Counted from the stretch's first letter, positions 55,592 to 63,806 are shown. The stretch: 64,000 bases of DNA from Erythrobacteraceae bacterium (GCA_027489065.1 JAIYAM010000032.1:19090-83089), one strand, 5' to 3'. A program made the numbers and translations. Notes: generated by a model from the letters alone, not told the origin.

Positions 55592-55807
55592 ATGACGCTC
55601 ACCCTCGCAAAAGAGGCAGCCCGCCAGGCGCGCCTCGGATGCGGCATCATGACCCCTGCAGAGGCCGCAGACTATATCGGCTCGACCGAGGGGACCCTTC
55701 GCTGGATGCGGTGCAAGGGCAAGGGCCCGCCCTTCGAGAAGGACGGCGGACGGTACTTCTACCGGATCGAAGACCTTGACGCCTACCGCGCCGGGCGAGC
55801 GGGCTAG
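55592..55807 (+). CDS. AlpA/excisionase-like helix-turn-helix protein 2
   Basis: 71 aa. The HTH GIMTPAEAADYIGSTEGTLRW and wing FYRIEDLDAYRAG match the previous protein position by position (YIGSTEGTLRW against YLGSTPGTLKNW). ATG 55592 has GGAGG 9 bases upstream; ATG 55571 is the alternative. Two tandem copies may divide excision and regulatory roles, but this is inference. A strong hairpin follows. Confidence 0.75.
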   Translation: MTLTLAKEAARQARLGCGIMTPAEAADYIGSTEGTLRWMRCKGKGPPFEKDGGRYFYRIEDLDAYRAGRAG

Positions 55808-55822
55808 CCGCTCGAAAGGGGA

Positions 55823-55855
55823 GGGGCGCCCTCGTTGACAAGACGAGAGCGCCCC
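55823..55855 (+). terminator. Hairpin between the second HTH gene and the primase
   Basis: GGGGCGC-C-CTCGT and ACGAG-A-GCGCCCC form a 12-bp stem with one C-A mismatch and a 7-base loop. There is no T run. It may terminate or attenuate transcription between regulatory and replication genes. Confidence 0.5.
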
Positions 55856-55870
55856 GAGGCGAGAGCCGGA

Positions 55871-58228
55871 ATGGGATTGGCCCGCAGCAGACAGACCCAA
55901 CAACGCAAAACCATAGGATCGACAGTGTCTGACAAGATCACCAATACGCCCTCGCGAGAGGGCAAAGCGCCAACGTTCGATTTCGAGCCCGAACAGTTGG
56001 AACCCTTCCGCTGCACCGGGTTCGAGCTCATAGAGCTGCACGCACCCGGCGCTCTCGACCCGCGGGGCAAGCCGATCGGCAAGGCGCCGCGACATGGCTG
56101 GCGCGGCGTGGCCGCCCTCGACATCGACGGCGCGCGCGAGTTGCTGGACCTCGGGGTCAACGTGGGCGTCCGCCTGCGTGAGACCGACCTCGTCGTGGAC
56201 GTCGACCCCCGCAACTTCGAGTCCGGCGACGACCCCGTCGCACGGTTGGAAAGGGCGCTGGGCATAAGGTTCGACCGATGGCCCCGTGTCGACACCGGAG
56301 CGGGCGGGATGCACTTCTACATGACCGTGCCCGTCGGATTCCGGGCGGTCGACACTCTGGAGGGCTACCCCGGCATCGAGTTCAAGGCTCACGGTCGCCA
56401 GATGGTCGCGCCGGGCAGCAGCCACCCTCTCACGGGAAGGCCGTACCGGTGGGACCCGCTCGCCGAGCCGGTCGCAGACGCACTGCCAGCGCCTGTCAGC
56501 CTGATCGAGCTGATCCGCCGCCCCGACCCTGTCGCCCCGACCGGATCGGGTGAGTGTGACCCCGACGCAATCGAGCTGATGCTGACCGGCCTCGATCCTT
56601 CGAGCTTCCGTGACCAGTCCGCGTGGCTCGAACTGATGATGGCCTGTCACCACGCATCGGCAGGTGAGGCGCGGGAGGAGTTCATCGCCTGGTCTGTCTC
56701 CGACCCCAGCTATGCCGACCATGAAGACATCATCGGACGGCGGTGGGACAGCCTTCATGGCGATGACAGCGGCAGCAGGGTGACCGCCAAGACGCTATTC
56801 AAAGCGTTGCACGCTGCGGGCAAAGGCGACCTGATCGAACAGGCGATGCGAGCCGATCCGGTCGATGACTTTCCCGACGATCTCGCCGACCTGCCTGACC
56901 ATATCGGCGATCCGAACCAGAGAGCGAGCCTGCTCGACCGGGTGAACACTGACCGCTTCACCGTTCTGACCGGGGGACGGTATCTGGTCGGGCGCGAACG
57001 CATCGACCCGCGCACGGGCCTGTTCAGTCTGGAATGGTATGCGCCGGATGCTGTGAAGCAGCACATGAACGCGAAGTCTGTCGAGACGCCAGCGGGTCCC
57101 AAGCCCCTGGGCACCTGGTGGATCAACCACCCCCAGCGCCGTCAGTATGACGGGGTCCTGTTCGACCCCACGCCCAACGCCCAGCATGACGGCATGTATA
57201 ACCTCTGGCGCGGCTGGGCTGTCACCCCCCGCAGGGGCGACTGGTCGAAGATGCGGGCATTGGTGCGGGAGGTCCTCTGTGCGGGCGATCAGGCCAGCTA
57301 CGACTATGTGATGAAGTGGATGGCGCACATGGTGCAGCACCCCGCCCGTCCTGCCGAAGTCGCTATGGTGTTCAAAGGCAGTAAGGGCTCAGGCAAGGGC
57401 ACGTTCTGCAGGGCGCTGACCGAGCTTGCCGGTAAGCACGGTCGCCATGTGACCAGCCCGGAGCACTTCACCGGCCGCTTCAACGAGCACCTCGCCGATA
57501 CGATCGTGCTGTTCGTTGATGAGGGCTTCTGGGCTGGCGACAAGAAGGCGGAGGGCCAGCTCAAGGGCCTCATCACCGAGAAGTCGATGAGCTACGAGGG
57601 GAAGGGCAAGCCTATCTTCGAGGGGCCGAACCAGCTGCATGTCGTCATGGCGTCGAACGAGGACTGGGTGGTTCCGGCCACGCACGATGAGCGCCGCTTC
57701 GCCGTGTTCGAGGCCGACGACAGCGCAGCCAAGGCGTTCCGCCACTTCGCCGCACTGAACGACGAGGACGGGCCTGAGCGGGACAGAATGCTATCGGCCA
57801 TGCTGTATGACCTGATGCACATGGAGCTGAGTGACTGGCACCCGAGGAAGGACATACCCCAGACGAGGGCCTTGGTTGACCAGAAGATCGAAGGTTTCCG
57901 CAAGAGCCCCCTTGATGCGTGGTGGTTCTCCTGTCTGGAGAATGGCGAGGTCAACACGTTGACAGGCGTGGCGGCGCACTGGCCTGAGGGTTGGTTGGCG
58001 GGCCCCCACGAGAAGGACCTGATGCTCACCTCGCTCCACGTCAGCAGCAAGGATGCGGTCAGCGTCACCAAGACGAAGCTGGCCAAGTATCTGGGCAAGG
58101 TCGGTGTCAGCATGGGCGATAAGGTCAGGAACAGCCAGAACCAGAAGGTGTGGTCGGTGCCATCCCTGCAGCAGGCGAGACAGTCGTTCGAGTCCCAGAT
58201 CGGTGGCAGCATCGAATGGCCTGACTAG
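55871..58228 (+). CDS. Primase-polymerase fused to SF3-like helicase (DUF5906 type)
   Basis: About 785 aa. The N-terminal archaeo-eukaryotic primase-like domain (about 30-230) has the metal-binding pair Asp110/Asp112 (VVDVDPRNF). The C-terminal ATPase domain (about 400-680) has Walker A GSKGSGKGT at 503-511, Walker B IVLFVDEGFW and the sensor VMASNEDW. This replicative primase-helicase architecture is typical of P4-like satellites and some plasmids. The start is uncertain: ATG 55871 or GTG 55925 (AGGA 5 bases upstream); an upstream TTG lies inside the hairpin. An iteron-like array begins 26 bases after the stop. Confidence 0.85.
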   Translation: MGLARSRQTQQRKTIGSTVSDKITNTPSREGKAPTFDFEPEQLEPFRCTGFELIELHAPGALDPRGKPIGKAPRHGWRGVAALDIDGARELLDLGVNVGVRLRETDLVVDVDPRNFESGDDPVARLERALGIRFDRWPRVDTGAGGMHFYMTVPVGFRAVDTLEGYPGIEFKAHGRQMVAPGSSHPLTGRPYRWDPLAEPVADALPAPVSLIELIRRPDPVAPTGSGECDPDAIELMLTGLDPSSFRDQSAWLELMMACHHASAGEAREEFIAWSVSDPSYADHEDIIGRRWDSLHGDDSGSRVTAKTLFKALHAAGKGDLIEQAMRADPVDDFPDDLADLPDHIGDPNQRASLLDRVNTDRFTVLTGGRYLVGRERIDPRTGLFSLEWYAPDAVKQHMNAKSVETPAGPKPLGTWWINHPQRRQYDGVLFDPTPNAQHDGMYNLWRGWAVTPRRGDWSKMRALVREVLCAGDQASYDYVMKWMAHMVQHPARPAEVAMVFKGSKGSGKGTFCRALTELAGKHGRHVTSPEHFTGRFNEHLADTIVLFVDEGFWAGDKKAEGQLKGLITEKSMSYEGKGKPIFEGPNQLHVVMASNEDWVVPATHDERRFAVFEADDSAAKAFRHFAALNDEDGPERDRMLSAMLYDLMHMELSDWHPRKDIPQTRALVDQKIEGFRKSPLDAWWFSCLENGEVNTLTGVAAHWPEGWLAGPHEKDLMLTSLHVSSKDAVSVTKTKLAKYLGKVGVSMGDKVRNSQNQKVWSVPSLQQARQSFESQIGGSIEWPD

Positions 58229-58253
58229 CACCAGCCGCACCAGCGTTGGATGC

Positions 58254-58493
58254 GAAGCGGTAAAGCGGTAGAAAAAAGCTAAGCGATTTCAATCCGCTTA
58301 CCGCTTCTACCTCTTTACCGCTTCGGAGATGAATCCGTACGGCATCGGGATGTCGCAGCCCTCAAGGCTGTCCGCTGGGAAATCATCTCTTTCTTTTCAT
58401 AACTCTACTCTGAGTGGTAAAAGTGGTAGAAGCGGTAAAGTATCTGAAATGTATGCAGAAATTATCTACCGCTTTTGCTACCACTTTACCGCT
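58254..58493. repeat. Iteron-like array, candidate replication origin
   Basis: Eleven copies of an octamer AG(C/T/A)GGTA(A/G) occur in four clusters of alternating orientation: plus at 58256 and 58264; minus at 58298, 58307 and 58315; plus at 58413, 58422 and 58431; minus at 58466, 58478 and 58486. Within clusters they are mostly 8-9 bases apart. The first two clusters form a 20-bp inverted repeat with one mismatch (58254-58273 with 58305-58324). The spacers are AT-rich. The site is directly downstream of the primase-helicase, as in P4-like and island origins. Confidence 0.7.
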
Positions 58494-58720
58494 TTGGCGA
58501 TCCTCCCTGGTCAGACCCAAGTGCCGCGCTCACGCTCTCCGTCCGGTCCCAAAAGGCGCGCGCGCATGCATGATGCCCGCACGTGAGAGCCCGCGTGGGA
58601 CACCCACTGATCGGCAGTACTGGGGTCGATCAGTTCAAGACGTTGTTTCCCTGATCTTTCATCGGACGACACGAGAGAAACACCGGCGCAAGCACCGCCA
58701 ATGGCTGAATGAGATGGTCC
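58494..58720. other. Non-coding stretch after the repeat array
   Basis: Apart from the iteron array, the gap 58229-58720 holds no gene that I can support. Short frames here have no ribosome site and run through the repeats. A GGCGCGCGCGCATGCATG-like patch near 58555 is the only other notable sequence. Confidence 0.4.
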
Positions 58721-59050
58721 CTAACTCATGAGGGCTGTTACAAATGGCATGTCGGATTCAGAAATCATCCCGCTCTGCAGAATGGCATCATTCATCCACT
58801 TGGGAACGATGAACCAAGTCGGCAATCCCCGAGACTGAGGGTTACCCACTCCGGAGGCATCAGACGCAGAGCCATTCCAGCGCAGGGCAAAGACCGAGTT
58901 CGGGCCGCGGCCATCGAGGTTATCCCACTTGCCAATCGCGAGCGATGCATCGCCGTCGCCCTTCCCGTGTGTCTCGCCGTTCCGAAGCACCTTGATAAGG
59001 CTCCAGTTGTTCTTGGGTGACACCACCGTGTTGGGGTCGACGAACGCCAT
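58721..59050 (-). CDS. Hypothetical protein of the element
   Basis: 109 aa, no family recognised. The start ATG 59050 has GGAAGGA at a good distance. It begins MAFVDPNTVVSPKNNW and has several Trp and Asn residues and WFIVPKWMNDAIL near the end. A small soluble protein is expected. It is divergent from the terminase-like gene across a tandem repeat region. Confidence 0.6.
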   Translation of the reverse strand: MAFVDPNTVVSPKNNWSLIKVLRNGETHGKGDGDASLAIGKWDNLDGRGPNSVFALRWNGSASDASGVGNPQSRGLPTWFIVPKWMNDAILQSGMISESDMPFVTALMS

Positions 59051-59111
59051 CTATCTCATCCTTCCTATCCAGACTGCCCGAACGACTCGACGTCGAGCGT
59101 TCGTCAACAAT

Positions 59112-59141
59112 TACGTATAGGCTTACGTATAGGCTTACGTC
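59112..59141. promoter_or_regulatory. 12-bp tandem repeat in a divergent promoter region
   Basis: TTACGTATAGGC occurs twice head-to-tail (59112, 59124), followed by a partial TTACGT (59136). The 165-base gap lies between two divergent genes (59050 minus, 59216 plus), so the repeats could bind a regulator such as one of the element's HTH proteins. Confidence 0.5.
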
Positions 59142-59215
59142 AAGCCAAGCTCAGGAAAGCCAGAAAGTGCTTCGCTGGCACCGCACGCAGTTGCCCGCGT
59201 GACATCCGCCCACAG

Positions 59216-59806
59216 ATGGCAGGTTCACCGAGGAAGCGAGCTAGACTGGATAGGGCGGCGGCTGCGGTCGATCCGCTGGACGAGGCGGGGCCGCGCCAGC
59301 CGCTCAGGCCCATCCCCTGGAACAGGGTCGAACTGACCGACGAGGGGCGCCATGCGGTCGCTGCCGCGCTGATCCAGGGCTACCCCCGCCACCAGATCGC
59401 GCAGGCGATGGGCACGACCGTCAAGACGCTCAAGCGGCTGATCAATGCCAGCGAGGAACTGCTAGACGCCGTCGAGGCCCGCAGGGACGCCGAGGAGGCC
59501 GAACTGCGCGACCTGCTGATGGGCATGGCCCGCGGTGGCGACACGGTCGCCGCGATCTTCCTCGGCAAGAGCCAGTACGGTTGGCGTGACCGCGACGACG
59601 GAAAGATCAAGCTGGATGCAACAGGCGGTGGCGGGGTGCTCTTGATACCGTCGTCCCTACCGCTCGACGAGTGGAGCGCCGCGGCAGCTAGGCAGCAGGC
59701 GCAGTTCCGCGAGGCACCGGTGGAAGTGGCAGGAGAGCTCGCTGCCCGTGAGGCGGCAGCTAGGCGGTCTAGCTTTGCCCGCCGAAGGGATGTCTGGATC
59801 AGCTAG
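59216..59806 (+). CDS. Terminase small subunit-like DNA-binding protein
   Basis: 196 aa. A basic N-terminus is followed by an HTH (ALIQGYPRHQIAQAMGTTVKTLKRLI). Next comes a helical part ending with ARGGDTVAAIFLGKSQYGWRDRD. The AAIF-LK-xxGWR pattern is typical of many phage small terminase subunits. TerS recognises pac/cos DNA and in satellites redirects helper packaging. No large terminase gene is seen nearby, which is expected for a satellite. Another HTH regulator is the main alternative. Confidence 0.5.
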   Translation: MAGSPRKRARLDRAAAAVDPLDEAGPRQPLRPIPWNRVELTDEGRHAVAAALIQGYPRHQIAQAMGTTVKTLKRLINASEELLDAVEARRDAEEAELRDLLMGMARGGDTVAAIFLGKSQYGWRDRDDGKIKLDATGGGGVLLIPSSLPLDEWSAAAARQQAQFREAPVEVAGELAAREAAARRSSFARRRDVWIS

Positions 59807-59851
59807 GATCGAACTGCGCCCATTGAAGATCGACGCCAGAGCCGCTGGTCC

Positions 59852-60265
59852 CTATGTCTTGTTCTTGGCTTGAGACTTTCGGGTGGATTCGCTCAGCAAG
59901 GCTCGGAATGCCGGATCGAGACGACGCCGAACCTTCTTGTACTCGTTTCTCGCTTGCTTCCATTTCTCGCGCGTTTCCTCGCAGGGATCGGCATACATGG
60001 CTCGGTAGGCGGCATTTTGGGCGCACCTTGCCGCCTCAATGAGCGCGGCGTCTCGGGGCTTAATCATGGAACCCTCACCTAGTCCCTCGGCGGGACCCAG
60101 CGGCACATTATCGACCTTCTTGCCCGCATGGTGAAGCGCAGTGTTGAAGGCGCTCGAAGCCTTCTTGAATGCCGCTTTGGTTGCTGGATTAGGGTCCAAG
60201 CGGAAGTGGTTCTGCGCAGCGTAGACCTCTTTACGCCTTTTCTCGAGGTCTGGGTCATAGTCCAT
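59852..60265 (-). CDS. Hypothetical basic helical protein of the element
   Basis: 137 aa, Lys/Arg/Ala-rich, predicted helical. It has DPNPATKAAFKKASSAFN and a C-terminal WKQARNEYKKVRRRLD segment. No family recognised. Start ATG 60265 lies at a divergent junction with the next plus-strand gene. It may bind nucleic acid, judged only from charge. Confidence 0.5.
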   Translation of the reverse strand: MDYDPDLEKRRKEVYAAQNHFRLDPNPATKAAFKKASSAFNTALHHAGKKVDNVPLGPAEGLGEGSMIKPRDAALIEAARCAQNAAYRAMYADPCEETREKWKQARNEYKKVRRRLDPAFRALLSESTRKSQAKNKT

Positions 60266-60588
60266 TGCACAGCGATATTCTCAATCTGCGGGCGGCTCAA
60301 GTCCAAGCCCAATCCCGAGCACTCACTGACATTCGATCAGCGCGACTTGGAGGGAAACTGTCTCCCCTTCGAAAGACTTGCCCGCTGCGGCACGTTCCAA
60401 ACACCGCAGCGGGCACCGTTTGTTGGTCCGAAATGCTGACCGGCGGGCGCATCCGTTCGCTCGTGTCGAGTTCGAGGCGACTGCGCTTCGACCGGGTCCG
60501 CAGATGGCGGGCCGTTCCTGGGTATGCCTGGGCATGGTCGAAACGTTCAGCCTCGGCGCGATGCCAGAGCCTCAACGGAAGGAACACC
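60266..60588. promoter_or_regulatory. Divergent intergenic region with a 12-bp perfect inverted repeat
   Basis: A 323-base gap without a supported gene. TGCCCGCTGCGG (60379-60390) and CCGCAGCGGGCA (60404-60415) are perfectly complementary around a 13-base loop. A TTTGTTGGT run follows the right arm, so it could be a terminator on the plus strand or an operator. Long frames across the gap lack ribosome sites. Confidence 0.45.
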
Positions 60589-61431
60589 ATGCCCAACCCC
60601 AGCAGAACAAAGGCGAACCTCGGCGCCGCGTGGATGAACGAAAGCGACATCCGCACCACCCTCACCAAGATCCATCACAACCGCAACCAGCACGACAGCC
60701 TGGTCCGCACCGCTGCGACGGCCCTCGATCGCCGAAGGCGTGACCTCGAGAGCTCGCTCGAGGGCATCGGCGTACGCGACCGCACCTCCATGGTGACGAA
60801 GGCGCTCGCCGGTCACCGGGCAGAGCTCGCGCGACATAGCAAGGACTCGCGCTTGGCGCTGACCCGCGAGCTGTCCGCGCTCGCCGAGCGGGTGCGCTCC
60901 ACCGAGGCGCACTACCGCTCGCCCATCCAGATGCTGATGCGCGACACGCTCGGCTCGGAGCGGCGGAGCCGCATCCAGCAGCAGATCGAGAACTCCGGGC
61001 CGGTCGAGCTGGCGAGCCTCGCCGAGCTCGCCGCCGCGACCAAGGACAAGGAACTCGCCGCCGCGCTGTGCGGCCGGATCGGAAACATGCGCCGCGACGA
61101 CCGCCCCTTCAACGCAGGCGAACTCGCCGACGTGATGTTTGGCGACCTTCACCGCGAACTGAGCCAGGCGCTGGTCGAAGCCGAGCGCCGGGTGCTGGAA
61201 GCACTCCAAGCCGACCAGGAATTCGAGACCGGCAAGGGCAACCCGCACCGCGCGCTCCAGATCGCGATGCTGAAGAACCGCGAGGACCAGATCGGCGCTT
61301 ACGCCCACGATGACGATAACGAAGACGAGGAGGCCGTGGACGATGCCCCTGGCACCACCCCGAACGAGCGGATCGCCTCCGGTCTCGAAGCACGCCGCAA
61401 ACCGGCACCGGCGCCCGAGCCGACAGACTGA
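60589..61431 (+). CDS. Hypothetical coiled-coil protein of the element
   Basis: 280 aa. ATG 60589 has GGAAGGAA upstream, so the much longer in-frame extension is rejected. Charged heptad-like helices cover about 35-220 (ALDRRRRDLESSLEG, RELSALAERVRSTEAH). An acidic stretch DDDNEDEEAVDD and a Pro-rich tail close it. It has the general look of scaffold- or capsid-assembly-type proteins, but no family is recognised and function is not claimed. Probably first gene of a plus-strand run to 62697. Confidence 0.6.
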   Translation: MPNPSRTKANLGAAWMNESDIRTTLTKIHHNRNQHDSLVRTAATALDRRRRDLESSLEGIGVRDRTSMVTKALAGHRAELARHSKDSRLALTRELSALAERVRSTEAHYRSPIQMLMRDTLGSERRSRIQQQIENSGPVELASLAELAAATKDKELAAALCGRIGNMRRDDRPFNAGELADVMFGDLHRELSQALVEAERRVLEALQADQEFETGKGNPHRALQIAMLKNREDQIGAYAHDDDNEDEEAVDDAPGTTPNERIASGLEARRKPAPAPEPTD

Positions 61432-61470
61432 GCCCACAGAGCCCGACCCTGATCGAAAGGAAATCTTACC

Positions 61471-61734
61471 ATGGCCATCTATATCTTCCACCCCACTGAG
61501 ACCGCCCACCGTCGCGCGGACGGCATCGGCTTCGTCGTCGCGGAGGGAGTCAGCCAGTCAGCCGCACGTGCCACCGCCGCCAACATGATCGGAGCGCCAG
61601 GCATTGATGCTTGGGCTGCTGTCCTCGTCGAACCCGGCATGGACCCGGTCGCGGTAGAGGGCCTTCCCGTCGGCAGGCCCGGCAACGCCACCTGGCCGCA
61701 GCGGACGCGCGGCAACCGCGTGCTCAGCTCGTGA
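61471..61734 (+). CDS. Small hypothetical protein
   Basis: 87 aa with GAAAGGAAATCTTACC before ATG 61471. It starts MAIYIFHPTETAHRRADG and has an Ala-rich middle. No family recognised. Its stop overlaps the GTG of the next gene (GTGA), so the two are probably coupled. Confidence 0.55.
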   Translation: MAIYIFHPTETAHRRADGIGFVVAEGVSQSAARATAANMIGAPGIDAWAAVLVEPGMDPVAVEGLPVGRPGNATWPQRTRGNRVLSS

Positions 61735-62045
61735 CTACCCTGCCAATGGGTATGACCGACGCGCAGTCGTACCGGGTGATTGTCGAGAGCGTCCGCGCTC
61801 TCGCCGGTCACCAGGTCGTGGCGTTCGGCGACGCATGGACCGCACTCACCGGTCTGAGGGCTGATGACCTGGACCAGGAGGAGGCGCGGTTCCTCAGCTG
61901 GCTGCTGGACGCGCTCGGCTACGAGCTTCAGTGGGTGACGGAGGCCGGGCGCACGCAGTTCCTTCACCGATGGGTGAGAGAGGCGTGGGCAGTCGACTTC
62001 AACGTGAACCTTGTCCGCCCCATCACCGTCTACGTGCCGAACTGA
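61731..62045 (+). CDS. Small hypothetical protein
   Basis: 104 aa from GTG 61731, which overlaps the previous stop; ATG 61746 or 61752 are alternatives. A helical part (QEEARFLSWLLDALGYEL) is followed by a Trp-rich segment (LHRWVREAWAVDFNV). No family recognised. The next gene starts 166 bases later. Confidence 0.5.
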   Translation: MTTLPMGMTDAQSYRVIVESVRALAGHQVVAFGDAWTALTGLRADDLDQEEARFLSWLLDALGYELQWVTEAGRTQFLHRWVREAWAVDFNVNLVRPITVYVPN

Positions 62046-62211
62046 ATCGGCTGCTGCCTCACTGGGCCCGGTCGTCTCTGCGGCGGGGCCTAGTCGCCTC
62101 TGGTCGCTTCGATGGCCGACGGTGGCAAATCGATAGCGCGGCACCCTCCGAGCGCTCCCACAGACTCTGAAACGCGACATGGCCGAGCTCTGGCACATAG
62201 GAGACAGAGCG

Positions 62212-62697
62212 ATGAGCCGAACTTCGAGCGCGCAGACCCTTCACGACCTCGTGGCATCGATGCACCTCGGGTACTACCAGATGGGCGCCCCTGACCGACA
62301 GATCGAGTTGATGCTATGCGTCACCGCGCGCGGGCGAGTGGGGTTCGTGGAGCTCGCGGCGGACAGCCGAGACGAGTGGTACGCGAAGGCTGCCCTAATC
62401 CTCCGCGCGCTGGATGCAGAGGCCTACTGCGTTGCGAGCGAGGCGTGGCTCGCGCATGCTAAGCCATCCGACGATCCGGTGAGCCGCCTCACGCCGTCGC
62501 AGCGGACTGACCGCGTCGAGGTGGTCGTGACCGTTGCCGTGGACCGCCGCGGGGCCACGGCCTCGTCAGTTAAGCTGATCGAGCGCTGCTTCGAGGGAGC
62601 GCAAGCTGGGGCAGTGTCCTCACTTAAGGACTACGACAGGCTCGACGGCGCCGAGGGGCGGATGTTCTCCATCTTCGACATGGCCGGGCTGACCTAG
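62212..62697 (+). CDS. Hypothetical protein
   Basis: 161 aa. ATG 62212 has AGGAGA about 8 bases upstream; an in-frame ATG at 62179 is less likely. Mixed alpha/beta, with HLGYYQMGAPDRQIELML and VVVTVAVDRRGATAS. No family recognised. Its 3' end overlaps that of the convergent minus-strand gene by 4 bases. Confidence 0.55.
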   Translation: MSRTSSAQTLHDLVASMHLGYYQMGAPDRQIELMLCVTARGRVGFVELAADSRDEWYAKAALILRALDAEAYCVASEAWLAHAKPSDDPVSRLTPSQRTDRVEVVVTVAVDRRGATASSVKLIERCFEGAQAGAVSSLKDYDRLDGAEGRMFSIFDMAGLT

Positions 62698-63071
62698 GCG
62701 GGCAACAAGCGGTCGACCTCTACTTGGAGGCGATCGAGTGAGACCGAGAGCGCGTCAGCGCGCGGCAGCACGAGCTCATTCAGCAGCCGGAACGCGACTC
62801 GCTCGTCGAACAAGTCGACCGTCGCCTCGCTGACGCGGATGCTGCCGACCATGAATACGCGCCGCACCTGTACGCGACCGGTGAAGCGGTCACTTGCCGC
62901 GGTCGGGCCGTCGAGCGCGTAGCCGAGCGCTGCGATCCGCGCTCGATCGAGCCCTAGGTGCGTCTCCACGATAGGAGGGCGCACCACCCCCATCTCGCCT
63001 GGCTCTCTGTTGCGCCGCACCTCGTACACGGTGCGCTCCTCTCGGCTGTGGTTTGCGTCATCTGCTCTCAT
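62694..63071 (-). CDS. Hypothetical protein
   Basis: 125 aa, start ATG 63071. It includes GRVQVRRVFMVGSIRVSEA and a leucine-rich end (LLNELVLPRADALSVSL). No family recognised and no clear ribosome site. It follows the exported protein gene by 48 bases and may be cotranscribed. Confidence 0.45.
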   Translation of the reverse strand: MRADDANHSREERTVYEVRRNREPGEMGVVRPPIVETHLGLDRARIAALGYALDGPTAASDRFTGRVQVRRVFMVGSIRVSEATVDLFDERVAFRLLNELVLPRADALSVSLDRLQVEVDRLLPA

Positions 63072-63119
63072 GGCAGTCAGTAGAGCCCCGGTCGAGCCGC
63101 CTGCAGAACCTGCGATCAG

Positions 63120-63806
63120 CTATCTGGTCGGCAGCGCGATCCCGCACTGCGCAAGGCCCCGACGAAATGAGTCGTCCAGCCTGATTGGGACCAGCCCCTC
63201 GTCCGATCTGTACTGACCGACCCGGTTCGCGGCGCCGCTCGGCAGGCCGTACGCGGGTGCTGCCTGTGCCTGCCGATAGATCAGCCCCTGGCCCGCGAGC
63301 ATCTCGTCGAGCATCTCGCGGGCTAAATCGCCGCTGGCCACTGTACTCGTCGCTGTCATCGATGCGACGAGGTTGCCCGTGGTCGCCATCGCCTCCTCGA
63401 CCTTGCGATCCGTCTCCGGATCGCCGGTCTTGTACGCGCTGCCGAACATCGCATTGCCGGCCAAGGCTGGGTTGTCTGCGGCCCGAAGGGTCCGGTGCGG
63501 GTTCTGGTCTACGCGCCAGAGTATATCGCCGCTGGGCAACCGATAAGGGCCGCCCGAACTCACCCCGATCAGCAAGCCCAGCTTCGAGTTGTTCTCGACC
63601 ACTGGATAGAGGAAGCCGGCGCGCGAGAACTTGCGCCTGCCGACGGAGTCATAGGCGGCGACGACGCAGCTCCTATCCCCCGTGATGGGGTCGGACGTTC
63701 GGCTTACCGACCAGACCTCGGCAGGCTTCTTCTTGGCTTCGATCGCGCTGGGCGCGATTGCAGCAGCGACCGCGACGAGCGCGGCAAGACGGAAAACTAC
63801 TCTCAT
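63120..63806 (-). CDS. Exported hypothetical protein
   Basis: 228 aa. ATG 63806 gives a clean signal peptide (about 1-24, ending SAIEA). The mature part has RTSDPITGDRSCVVAAYDS, GDILWRVDQNPHRT and a helical region, and ends RRGLAQCGIALP. Two Cys could pair in the periplasm. No family recognised. An upstream in-frame ATG (63866) would bury the signal peptide. The IS66 end lies 77 bases upstream, so its promoter may be altered by the insertion. Confidence 0.6.
   Translation of the reverse strand: MRVVFRLAALVAVAAAIAPSAIEAKKKPAEVWSVSRTSDPITGDRSCVVAAYDSVGRRKFSRAGFLYPVVENNSKLGLLIGVSSGGPYRLPSGDILWRVDQNPHRTLRAADNPALAGNAMFGSAYKTGDPETDRKVEEAMATTGNLVASMTATSTVASGDLAREMLDEMLAGQGLIYRQAQAAPAYGLPSGAANRVGQYRSDEGLVPIRLDDSFRRGLAQCGIALPTR

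Noticed and set aside
58254..58493. CRISPR array
   Set aside because: The units are 8 bases long, alternate in orientation and have no equal-length spacers or cas genes nearby.
58329..58731. Two short plus-strand frames across the iteron array
   Set aside because: They are made of the repeats themselves, lack ribosome sites and show no coding pattern.
60265..60588. N-terminal extension of the coiled-coil gene
   Set aside because: The extension crosses a perfect hairpin and lacks a ribosome site, while ATG 60589 has a strong one.
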